A stretch of 10,348 bases of DNA, from NCBI GenBank assembly GCA_002317115.1, contig DCIP01000208.1:403-10750 (forward strand), in the 5' to 3' direction. This document shows, in pieces, positions 1 to 5,814 of this stretch. A program made the translations under genes and the position numbers. Source of the DNA: Candidatus Scybalocola fimicaballi. Lineage in GTDB: Bacteria > Bacteroidota > Bacteroidia > Bacteroidales > Paludibacteraceae. Below the pieces are notes generated by a model. The model saw nothing but the letters and a program-made list of their open reading frames with translations, was not told the DNA's origin and did no database searches. How positions within the stretch are numbered: the first letter of the stretch is position 1; each line of letters starts with the position of its first letter.

Positions 1-563
1 AGCTTGATAGCCTCGGCATAGTTCTTGGAAGAGCGTTCAGCATTGGCAAGATTAAACTTTATGGCGTTGTATTTCTTCTTTTTGATGCTCAGCGCATGGT
101 TGAAATGGTAGATGGCTTTGGCGTTCTCTCCTTTCTCTTGGGCGATGATGCCGAGGATGTTGTAGGCGTCGGCAAGCTTCGGGTCTTTGCTCACGGCCAC
201 CTGGCAGATCTTTTCAAGGTCGTTGTACTGATGGTTGTGAAGGAGGATAGCTCCGGCCAAGTTGATAAGGTCTTTGTTGGTAGGGTTGAATTTCATCGCC
301 TGCTTGATCGCCTCCACAGCCTCATCATGACGCTCGTCACGTTTCAATTTATAACACAACTGCATATATGCCGACGAATTGCCTGGCATACGGTTGGTGA
401 TGTCGTATAATTCATCTATTGAGGCATTCGTGGATTGGAAATAATTGTCGTTAAGTTCAGGCAGATGCAGCAGCTGAGTCTCGTCCTGTATTCGGAAGAT
501 AGTCTGAGCCGACGTCGCTGCAATAGACATCAGTAAGAAGATATACGAAAGTAATTGTCTCAT
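1..563 (-). CDS. Exported TPR-repeat protein, N-terminal part (runs off window)
   Basis: Read on the minus strand from the ATG at 563-561, the frame stays open for 187 codons to the window edge, so the C-terminus is missing. The protein begins MRQLLSYIFLLMSIAATSAQ, a basic start, hydrophobic core and A-x-A-like cleavage region, which fits a Sec signal peptide cut near residue 19. After about 45 residues come helical repeats of the TPR type. One is recognisable as DERHDEAVEAIKQAMKFNPT followed by KDLINLAGAIL, and another as ADAYNILGIIAQEKGENAKA followed by IYHFNHALSI. TPR proteins are scaffolds for protein contacts, and the signal peptide places this one in the periplasm or at the outer membrane. 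No enzymatic domain is visible in the part present. It is transcribed divergently from the glycan cassette and is probably unrelated to it. The TPR call is firm; the role is unknown. Confidence 0.85.
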   Translation of the reverse strand, partial: MRQLLSYIFLLMSIAATSAQTIFRIQDETQLLHLPELNDNYFQSTNASIDELYDITNRMPGNSSAYMQLCYKLKRDERHDEAVEAIKQAMKFNPTNKDLINLAGAILLHNHQYNDLEKICQVAVSKDPKLADAYNILGIIAQEKGENAKAIYHFNHALSIKKKKYNAIKFNLANAERSSKNYAEAIK

Positions 564-611
564 AGTCGTTATGGTAGTCTTTGTTGTAGTAGTTTTTGCA
601 AGATTTCCTTA

Positions 612-619
612 CAAAAGTA
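612..619 (-). promoter_or_regulatory. -7 element of the TPR gene promoter
   Basis: Read on the minus strand this is TACTTTTG, an exact match to the Bacteroidota TAnnTTTG box. It lies about 50 bases above the TPR gene ATG and would give a leader of about 40 nt. I see no clear TTTG at the correct -33 distance, so the call rests on the -7 box and its position. Confidence 0.5.
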
Positions 620-711
620 ATTCATTTTGCGTTATATAGTGTCTGAGAAACAGATGTTGTTGGACATCAAGTAGGGACAATGCTTTGTGCTGATGCCCAT
701 AATTTTCAAAA

Positions 712-745
712 TTGTTGTATTATCTCTAAAAAAGGGTTACTTTTG
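712..745 (+). promoter_or_regulatory. Promoter of the glycan cassette
   Basis: TTG at 715-717 (with another at 712-714) is followed after 20 bases by TACTTTTG at 738-745. This matches the Bacteroidota -33/-7 pattern. Transcription would start near 752 and give an unusually long leader of about 225 nt before the cytidylyltransferase ATG at 978. That leader includes the GC-rich hairpin segment. Confidence 0.6.
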
Positions 746-818
746 TTTTTGTTATAATCACATTGGTATGTTTAATGTAATTATATACGAATTGCCCAAA
801 TATGCTTATTTTTAATAC

Positions 819-892
819 GCTCGCCCTACGGGCTCGCGTCGGAGAGAGGGGTTAGGGCCAAAATAATAAAACATGGGCCCTTAACAATCCTC
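819..892 (+). repeat. GC-rich folded segment in the cassette leader
   Basis: Two parts are visible. First, GCTCGC occurs twice (819-824 and 832-837) around a small hairpin, GCCC-TAC-GGGC (823-833). Second, GTTAGGGCC (851-859) pairs with GGCCCTTAAC (876-885) with one bulged T, and the stem is extended by GAGG (846-849) with CCTC (889-892). The loop is A/T-rich (860-875). The segment stands out from its AT-rich surroundings. It lies downstream of the predicted promoter, so it would be transcribed into the 5' leader. No run of T follows, so it is not a standard terminator. It could be a leader control element or a dispersed intergenic repeat; the sequence alone does not decide. Confidence 0.55.
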
Positions 893-977
893 GTTTGGGA
901 CAATACTATATAATCTCCACGTTTGATTGCTATTTGTGATTTGATGTGATTTGTAATGAATTGAATTTTAACGTAAT

Positions 978-1637
978 ATGAAAAGAAAAGTTGTTGCGGT
1001 TGTTCCGATGAAATTAAACAACAGAAGACTGCCGGGAAAGAACACAAAGAAATTTGACAATGGAGATCCGTTGTGTTGCTATATCCTCAACACATTAAAG
1101 AAGATTCTTGAGATAGATGAGATTTTTGTGTATTGCAGTAATCCTGATGTGCAACAATTCTTGCCTTCGGGAGTGACTTATTTGAAGAGATCGGAAAATT
1201 TGGATCAGGACACTTCCTCAATCAACGATGTGCTTAGCTCGTTTGCCAAAGACGTGGATTCAGAAATCTACGTTATGACTCATGCCACATCACCTTTCGT
1301 CTCTGCCGAGTCGATCCGTAAAGGTCTGCTTGCTGTGATGAACGACGGTTACGACTCAGCTTTCGCGGTGAAGAAAATTCAGGATTTCTTGTGGATGAAT
1401 GACAAGCCGTTGAATTACAGCCTTGATAAAATCGCCAGAACACAGGATTTGCCTCCGATCTTTGCGGAGACAAGTGGCTTCTATATTTACAAAAATCCTA
1501 TCATCACGGAGATGAACCGTCGAATCGGAAACAATCCGTTGAAGGTGGAGGTCAGTGATATTGAGGCTGTGGATATCGACGAGAAGTTTGATTTCGAGTT
1601 GGCAAATATTCTATACAATAACGTAATCAACCGTTGA
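978..1637 (+). CDS. CMP-sugar synthetase-like cytidylyltransferase (NeuA/KdsB superfamily)
   Basis: This 219-residue protein has the layout of the acylneuraminate cytidylyltransferase family, which couples CTP to a 2-keto sugar acid in the cytoplasm to give a CMP-sugar. The N-terminal nucleotide loop reads VVPMKLNNRRLPGKNTKKF (residues 9-27) and ends in the family's typical LPGKN. HATSPF (102-107) corresponds to the usual H-P-T-S-P segment, ETSGFYIYK (164-172) to the product-side strand, and EAVDIDEKFDFELA (196-209) to the C-terminal D-I-D metal-site motif. The classical R-x-G-S-K-R opening is replaced by MKLNNR, so this is a divergent subfamily and the substrate need not be sialic acid. It is the first gene of a three-gene unit, with only 3 bases before the next start. 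There is no Shine-Dalgarno sequence, as is common in Bacteroidota. Family call firm; sugar unknown. Confidence 0.88.
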   Translation: MKRKVVAVVPMKLNNRRLPGKNTKKFDNGDPLCCYILNTLKKILEIDEIFVYCSNPDVQQFLPSGVTYLKRSENLDQDTSSINDVLSSFAKDVDSEIYVMTHATSPFVSAESIRKGLLAVMNDGYDSAFAVKKIQDFLWMNDKPLNYSLDKIARTQDLPPIFAETSGFYIYKNPIITEMNRRIGNNPLKVEVSDIEAVDIDEKFDFELANILYNNVINR

Positions 1638-1640
1638 TCT

Positions 1641-3230
1641 ATGTCGCATGGAGTTAAAATTTTAGATTGCACGCTGCGTGATGGCGGTTATGTCAACAAT
1701 TGGGAGTTCGGGGAGAATAATATAAAGTTTATCATAGAAAAACTGTCCGGAGCTCATATTGACATCGTGGAGTGTGGCTTTTATAGTCCGCATAAGCAAT
1801 ACGACGCCAACCGTACAATTTATACCAATTTTAACGATATCTTAGACATTGCCAGATCAAATGCCGACCGAGACATCGCCTGCATGGTGAATTATGGTGA
1901 GTGTGACCTGACGGAGCTGCCCGTGTCGGATGGCTCGTGCCGTGTGAATATCAGAATCGCATTCCATCAAAAAGATTTAGATAAAGCGTTACTGTTTTGC
2001 GAAGGAGTACAGAAGAAGGGATATGAAGTGTTTGTCCAGCCGATGAATACAGTGGCTTATTCCGACGATGATTTCAAACTCCTTTTCGACAGATGTAACG
2101 ACATGAATCCACGTGCTGTCTATATCGTGGATTCGTTTGGCTCAATGAAGCCAGACCAGCTGAAACGTTTGTTTTCATTATATAGTGAGAATCTGAAATC
2201 CTCAATCTGTATAGGATTCCACTCTCACAACAATCTCCAGATGTCGTTCACCAATTCTCAGGAGTTGTTGCGTCAGAACAACGACAGAGATATCATCATC
2301 GACTCCTCCGTGCTTGGAATGGGACGTGGAGCCGGAAATCTCTGCACTGAGTTGCTGACAATGTATCTCAACGACAATTATGGAAAGCATTACGGCATCA
2401 TCCCAATTCTTGAGATCGTGGATAATTGCGTCGCGGCAATTTTCGCAAGACAACCTTGGGGCTACTCGATGCCATATTATATTGCGTCGGTGAACGGATG
2501 CCATCCCAACTATGCCACTTATCTTGCCAACAAGCAGACAATAGGTGTGCAGGCCATCAATGAGATATTGGCGTCTTTGCCCCGCGAACATCGTTCGCAT
2601 TATAATCAGGAGGAGATTGAAAACCTATATATCGACTATCAGAATCAGGCTATCGACGACGCCGAAAACCTTGTCCGCCTGAAGACATTGTTGGATGGCC
2701 GTGAGATTTTGATCCTTGCTCCAGGTAAGAGCATCTCACAGGAGGAGATCTTGATCAAGGAGTATCTCAAGATTCATAAGACTCTCGTCATCTCAGTCAA
2801 CTTTACAAGTGCCTCTTTCGACAGCGACATGCTATTCTATAGCAATTCAAAGAGAGAAAGCTCGATTGATTGGACAAATTTAAGTCAAAAAGGAAAGAGC
2901 ATCATTGCGACGTCGAACGTCCATGTCGACAATGGTTCAGCTATACGCGTCAACTATAAATCGCTTGTCTGCTCAAAATATGGAGAGGCTGACAACGCGT
3001 GCCTGATGCTATTGCGTCTGCTCAAGAAAATAGGAAGACGACGAATCACAATCGCCGGATTCGATGGATTCTCCGCCGGACGAGAGAATTACCATTCCGA
3101 CAATGTGCAGAATATCGTCAATAGCGAGATCATCACAGAAAGAAATAAAAATATCTCTGCTCAACTGAAGGAACTAATGCAGGATATGCAGATCCATTTC
3201 TTAACGCCATCTATGTATGTCACAGAATAA
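1641..3230 (+). CDS. DRE-TIM metal-dependent aldolase fused to a GT42/DUF115-like C-terminal domain
   Basis: This is a two-part protein of 529 residues. Residues about 5-270 form an HMG-CoA-lyase-like (DRE-TIM) barrel of the 4-hydroxy-2-oxovalerate aldolase type. DCTLRDGGY (9-17) supplies the catalytic Arg and a metal-binding Asp, GFHSHNN (192-198) supplies the H-x-H metal ligands, and GMGRGAGN (226-233) matches the conserved glycine-rich loop. Such enzymes add pyruvate to, or release it from, an aldehyde using a divalent metal. After a helical linker, residues about 350-529 form a second domain: REILILAPGKSIS (354-366), VISVNF, DMLFYSN, then LLKKIGRRRITIAGFDGF (460-477). This order resembles, from memory, DUF115 proteins and the Cst-type (GT42) sialyltransferases, but the GT42 catalytic His is not evident. 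It lies 3 bases after the cytidylyltransferase gene and overlaps the next gene by 14 bases. Inferred role: making the keto-acid sugar that is then CMP-activated. The aldolase domain is firm; the substrate and second domain are not. Confidence 0.82.
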   Translation: MSHGVKILDCTLRDGGYVNNWEFGENNIKFIIEKLSGAHIDIVECGFYSPHKQYDANRTIYTNFNDILDIARSNADRDIACMVNYGECDLTELPVSDGSCRVNIRIAFHQKDLDKALLFCEGVQKKGYEVFVQPMNTVAYSDDDFKLLFDRCNDMNPRAVYIVDSFGSMKPDQLKRLFSLYSENLKSSICIGFHSHNNLQMSFTNSQELLRQNNDRDIIIDSSVLGMGRGAGNLCTELLTMYLNDNYGKHYGIIPILEIVDNCVAAIFARQPWGYSMPYYIASVNGCHPNYATYLANKQTIGVQAINEILASLPREHRSHYNQEEIENLYIDYQNQAIDDAENLVRLKTLLDGREILILAPGKSISQEEILIKEYLKIHKTLVISVNFTSASFDSDMLFYSNSKRESSIDWTNLSQKGKSIIATSNVHVDNGSAIRVNYKSLVCSKYGEADNACLMLLRLLKKIGRRRITIAGFDGFSAGRENYHSDNVQNIVNSEIITERNKNISAQLKELMQDMQIHFLTPSMYVTE

Positions 3231-4251
3231 CAATAAATTCGGGAATGCCTGTTTGTGCATCTCTAACTACGCACTTTTGCTTTATCTGCTTATCGTCGAC
3301 GAGGAGACAGCAAAAAACGACACTTACTATGTCTTTGGAAAGGCTATCGACAAGAAAGTCTTGAACAAGATAACACCGAATATATTTGTGCCGTCGAGAA
3401 ACGGAAACTCGATCAAGGATGTCGTAATGCGATTCTGGGACAAGATGAGGTTGAGAAACTTCTGGGACGACAAACCCGTTGATTTGAATACGTGTACTTT
3501 CTATGCGCAGGATCATGCGTTCCTGTCGATCTTGTTGAGGAACGTGGATTATAAACTCCTGTCCGATTGCCCTAACTATTTTACAATCAACATGCAGGAG
3601 GGTAGTAGCGAGTATAGGAAGCTGGAAAAGAATAAACATTCTCTCGCTGGAAAATTGCAACGCCTGATGTATGGCGACGTCGCTGTCTCCACATTCGGCA
3701 ACAACTCCCATTGCAAGGAGATCTATCTTACAGAGGAGAATATCTCACCTGTATTGAAGGGCAAACTATTGCATGAGAAGTCGATGCAAGAGTTGTGGAA
3801 TGAATCAACGGAGTCGAAAAAGCGTTTTATTGAGAATATTTTCGACGTGGATAGAGAGGAACTTAAATGTTTTGATGGGAAAGTGATTTTCTTCTCTCAA
3901 CCACTTGTTGAGGATGGCAATATGAGTGAGGCTGAGTATGTGGAGTATATTAAAAAGATATTCGGCCAGTACGACACATCCAAACTCCTTATTAAGACGC
4001 ATCCAAGAGACAAGTTTGACTATCAGTCGTTATTCCCAGAGATACAGATCTATACAAAACCAATCAACGCACAACTGCTTGTGCTGATGGGATTGAATGT
4101 CGACAGAGTGGCGACAATCTGCTCGTCGGCTGTCTACACATTCCCAGAAAGTGTGGAGATTGATTGGTATGCCAACTCAAATCCTATAATGAAGGCATAT
4201 TGCAACGGAACAATCAAACCATTCCGTAAATACAACGATATTGTTTTGTAA
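3217..4251 (+). CDS. Putative CMP-sugar-dependent glycosyltransferase (sialyltransferase-like, GT52/GT38 type)
   Basis: This 344-residue protein has no signal peptide or clear membrane segment, so it is likely cytoplasmic or peripheral at the membrane. Three short motifs shared by the GT38, GT52 and GT80 bacterial sialyltransferases appear in order: an acidic-Gly motif in NMQEGSSEY (125-133), the CMP-binding His-Pro in LLIKTHPRDKF (257-267), and a Ser-Ser pair in TICSSAVYTF (300-309). VIFFSQPLVEDGNMSEAEY (223-241) is typical of the second Rossmann domain of these GT-B enzymes. The start overlaps the aldolase gene by 14 bases. An upstream ATG at 3213 is in the aldolase frame, so 3217 is the only sensible start. 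The partner genes, a CMP-sugar synthetase and an aldolase, support a CMP-activated keto-acid sugar as donor. Family placement is by motif only, and the acceptor (LPS, capsule or glycoprotein) is unknown. Confidence 0.68.
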   Translation: MSQNNNKFGNACLCISNYALLLYLLIVDEETAKNDTYYVFGKAIDKKVLNKITPNIFVPSRNGNSIKDVVMRFWDKMRLRNFWDDKPVDLNTCTFYAQDHAFLSILLRNVDYKLLSDCPNYFTINMQEGSSEYRKLEKNKHSLAGKLQRLMYGDVAVSTFGNNSHCKEIYLTEENISPVLKGKLLHEKSMQELWNESTESKKRFIENIFDVDREELKCFDGKVIFFSQPLVEDGNMSEAEYVEYIKKIFGQYDTSKLLIKTHPRDKFDYQSLFPEIQIYTKPINAQLLVLMGLNVDRVATICSSAVYTFPESVEIDWYANSNPIMKAYCNGTIKPFRKYNDIVL

Positions 4252-4254
4252 CAG

Positions 4255-4278
4255 TCATCGTCATCGTTAACGTCAACG
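4255..4278. repeat. CG-phased hexamer repeat downstream of xerD
   Basis: Four hexamers follow in register: TCATCG, TCATCG, TTAACG, TCAACG. They fill the 28-base gap between the convergent glycosyltransferase and xerD stop codons. CGTTAACG (4265-4272) is palindromic. No T-rich terminator is visible for either gene here. Confidence 0.55.
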
Positions 4279-4279
4279 T

Positions 4280-5191
4280 CTACTTACAATGCGGATGGTA
4301 CTGCATAATTTGATCCCTCAGATGATCCACATTGATATGAGTGTAGATTTCAGTAGTTAGAATCGACTCGTGGCCGAGCATCTCCTGAATGCTTCGCAGG
4401 TCGGCACCGCCCTCAAGAAGATGAGTGGCAAACGAGTGGCGGAAAGTGTGCGGACTTATATTCTTTGTTATGCCGGCTCTCTCAGCCAAATCCTTTATCA
4501 ATACGAATATGGTGATGCGAGAGATATGTTTCCCACGGTTGGAAAGAAAAAGATAATCACGTTCGCTATCCTTCACATTCTCCATCTCCATACGGTCGTT
4601 GATCCAATCCTTCACGATATCTATGCTGCCTTCTCCGATTGGCACAAGACGTTGTTTGTCCCCCTTACCGAACACCACGATAAACTCCTGCTCAAGCGCA
4701 AGGTTGGAAATCTTCAGATTAGATAGTTCGCTCACACGCAAACCGCAGCTGTAGAGCATCTCGATGATGGCAAGGTTACGTCTGCCTGTAGGGGTAGACG
4801 TGTCGATCTGTGCTTCAATCGCGTCGATCTCCTCAATAGAGAGCACCTCAGGAAGATGACGCCCGAGCGACGGACATTCAAGCAACTCCGTCGGATCGTC
4901 AGCAATCGCGTCTTCAAGGATAAGAAACTTATAGAAAGATTTGATTCCGGAGATGATTCTCGCCTGTGAACGGGCTGATATGCCCAATTCCACCAACGAC
5001 GTGATGAAACATTCCAAATCAGTAAGCGTCACCTTTTCCGCCTCAATACCTTCCGCCGCCAAATATGAGAGCAGTTTTGCCAAATCCTCAAGATAGGCAT
5101 CTTTGGTGTTGCCACTAAGTGATCGCTCGACGATGAGATATTGCTCATAGTCGCGTACCATAGGAAGATGACGGAATTTATCTATATTCAT
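4280..5191 (-). CDS. xerD: Site-specific tyrosine recombinase XerD
   Basis: The 303-residue length is normal for XerD. The protein acts with XerC at dif to resolve chromosome dimers before division. An N-terminal SAM-like core-binding domain (residues about 10-95, with YEQYLIVERSLSGNTKDAYL) is followed by the catalytic domain. The full active site is present: R152 in CGLRVSELSNL, K176 in FGKGDKQRLVPIG, H248 and R251 in SPHTFRHSFATHLLEGG, H274 in LGHES, and the nucleophile Y283 in TTEIYTHI. Every residue is offset by four from the E. coli XerD positions I recall, which favours XerD over an integrase. No phage or integrative-element genes are nearby, and aroQ is transcribed divergently. The start at MNIDKFRHLP is the natural family start. 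The predicted leader carries a long hexamer hairpin, which is unusual. Confidence 0.93.
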   Translation of the reverse strand: MNIDKFRHLPMVRDYEQYLIVERSLSGNTKDAYLEDLAKLLSYLAAEGIEAEKVTLTDLECFITSLVELGISARSQARIISGIKSFYKFLILEDAIADDPTELLECPSLGRHLPEVLSIEEIDAIEAQIDTSTPTGRRNLAIIEMLYSCGLRVSELSNLKISNLALEQEFIVVFGKGDKQRLVPIGEGSIDIVKDWINDRMEMENVKDSERDYLFLSNRGKHISRITIFVLIKDLAERAGITKNISPHTFRHSFATHLLEGGADLRSIQEMLGHESILTTEIYTHINVDHLRDQIMQYHPHCK

Positions 5192-5198
5192 ATCACTA

Positions 5199-5260
5199 AC
5201 GAAGACGAAAACGAAAACGAAGACGAAGACGGTGTTATCGTTTTCGTCTTCGTTTTCGTT
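5199..5260. repeat. Hexamer-repeat hairpin in the xerD leader
   Basis: The left side is ACGAAG, ACGAAA, ACGAAA, ACGAAG, ACGAAG, ACG (5199-5231). The right side is CGTTTT, CGTCTT, CGTTTT, CGTT (5239-5260). Positions 5210-5231 pair with 5239-5260 over 22 base pairs with one mismatch, and that position becomes a G-U wobble in one transcript orientation. The loop is 7 bases (5232-5238). The hairpin starts 7 bases above the xerD ATG and lies between it and the predicted -7 box, so it would be in the xerD mRNA leader. Confidence 0.85.
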
Positions 5261-5269
5261 AATATTTCA

Positions 5270-5277
5270 CAAATATA
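5270..5277 (-). promoter_or_regulatory. -7 element of the xerD promoter
   Basis: On the minus strand this reads TATATTTG, an exact TAnnTTTG match. It lies 79 bases above the xerD start, giving a leader of about 70 nt that holds the whole hairpin. No convincing -33 TTTG is seen. Confidence 0.5.
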
Positions 5278-5286
5278 AGATGATTT

Positions 5287-5317
5287 TTTGCGACTTGGAT
5301 AAAAATGAGTAATTTTG
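5287..5317 (+). promoter_or_regulatory. Promoter of aroQ-pyk
   Basis: TTTG (5287-5290), a 19-base spacer, then TAATTTTG (5310-5317) make a near-ideal Bacteroidota promoter. Transcription would start near 5324, about 25 bases above the aroQ ATG. This is the best promoter match in the window. Confidence 0.8.
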
Positions 5318-5348
5318 CACCGTTTTTGTAACACATCAAAGCAAAGGA

Positions 5349-5795
5349 ATGAATATCATTATTATCAACGGACCCAATCTTAATCTTTTGGGCAAGAGAG
5401 AACCATCAATCTACGGAAGTCAATCGTTTGAAGACTATTTGGATGTGCTTAAACAGCGTTACCCTGATGTGAATATTGAATATTACCAGTCGAATGTGGA
5501 GGGCGAGCTTATCGACACTATTCAGGAAACTGGTTTCATCTCTGACGGTATCGTGCTTAACGCAGGCGCTTACACTCACACGTCTGTGGCTATTCCAGAC
5601 GCAATCCGAGCTATCAAATGTCCGGTGATCGAGGTGCATATCTCCAACACTCACAAAAGAGAGGAGTTCCGTCACAAATCATTCCTAACTGCCGCTTGCT
5701 GGGGTACAATCCTTGGTTTCGGCATGGATTCATACAGACTTGCTATCGAGGCTCTAATCGAGTACAACAAGTCGAAAGAGGACGACAAAGAGTAA
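5349..5795 (+). CDS. aroQ: Type II 3-dehydroquinate dehydratase
   Basis: This enzyme converts 3-dehydroquinate to 3-dehydroshikimate, the third step of the shikimate pathway to aromatic amino acids. The 148-residue length fits the small dodecameric type II enzymes. IIIINGPNLNLLGKREPSIYG (3-23) is the family signature and carries the lid Arg (R17) and the catalytic Tyr (Y22). VLNAGAYTHTSVAIPDAI (69-86) holds the substrate-binding Asn, and PVIEVHISNTHKREEFRHKS (92-111) supplies the catalytic His (H97) and the following Asn and Arg. It is first in a two-gene unit, with 19 bases separating it from pyk, and is driven by the strong promoter just upstream. Pairing with pyk is plausible because PEP feeds both reactions. 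No oddities seen. Confidence 0.96.
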   Translation: MNIIIINGPNLNLLGKREPSIYGSQSFEDYLDVLKQRYPDVNIEYYQSNVEGELIDTIQETGFISDGIVLNAGAYTHTSVAIPDAIRAIKCPVIEVHISNTHKREEFRHKSFLTAACWGTILGFGMDSYRLAIEALIEYNKSKEDDKE

Positions 5796-5814
5796 TTTTA
5801 ACGACTGAAATATT

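Larger units (their letters stand above)
564..977. other. Intergenic region between divergent genes
   Basis: This 414-base stretch has no convincing gene. It holds the minus-strand promoter of the TPR gene (near 612-619), a plus-strand promoter (712-745) and a GC-rich structured segment (819-892), all in an otherwise AT-rich background. A 73-codon minus-strand frame spans 826-1047, but it overlaps the start of the cytidylyltransferase gene and its translation resembles nothing I know. Confidence 0.6.

Noticed and set aside
826..1047. 73-codon minus-strand reading frame across the cassette leader and the start of the cytidylyltransferase gene
   Set aside because: It overlaps a well-supported gene and the structured leader, and its translation shows no recognisable domain.
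2202..2600. 132-codon minus-strand reading frame inside the aldolase gene
   Set aside because: It lies fully antisense to a gene with clear catalytic motifs and has no domain or start signals of its own.
4252..4279. Terminator between the glycosyltransferase gene and xerD
   Set aside because: Only an 8-base palindrome without a T run is present, which is too weak to call.
5199..5260. CRISPR array or short-repeat immune locus
   Set aside because: The units are six bases long with no spacers and no cas genes nearby.
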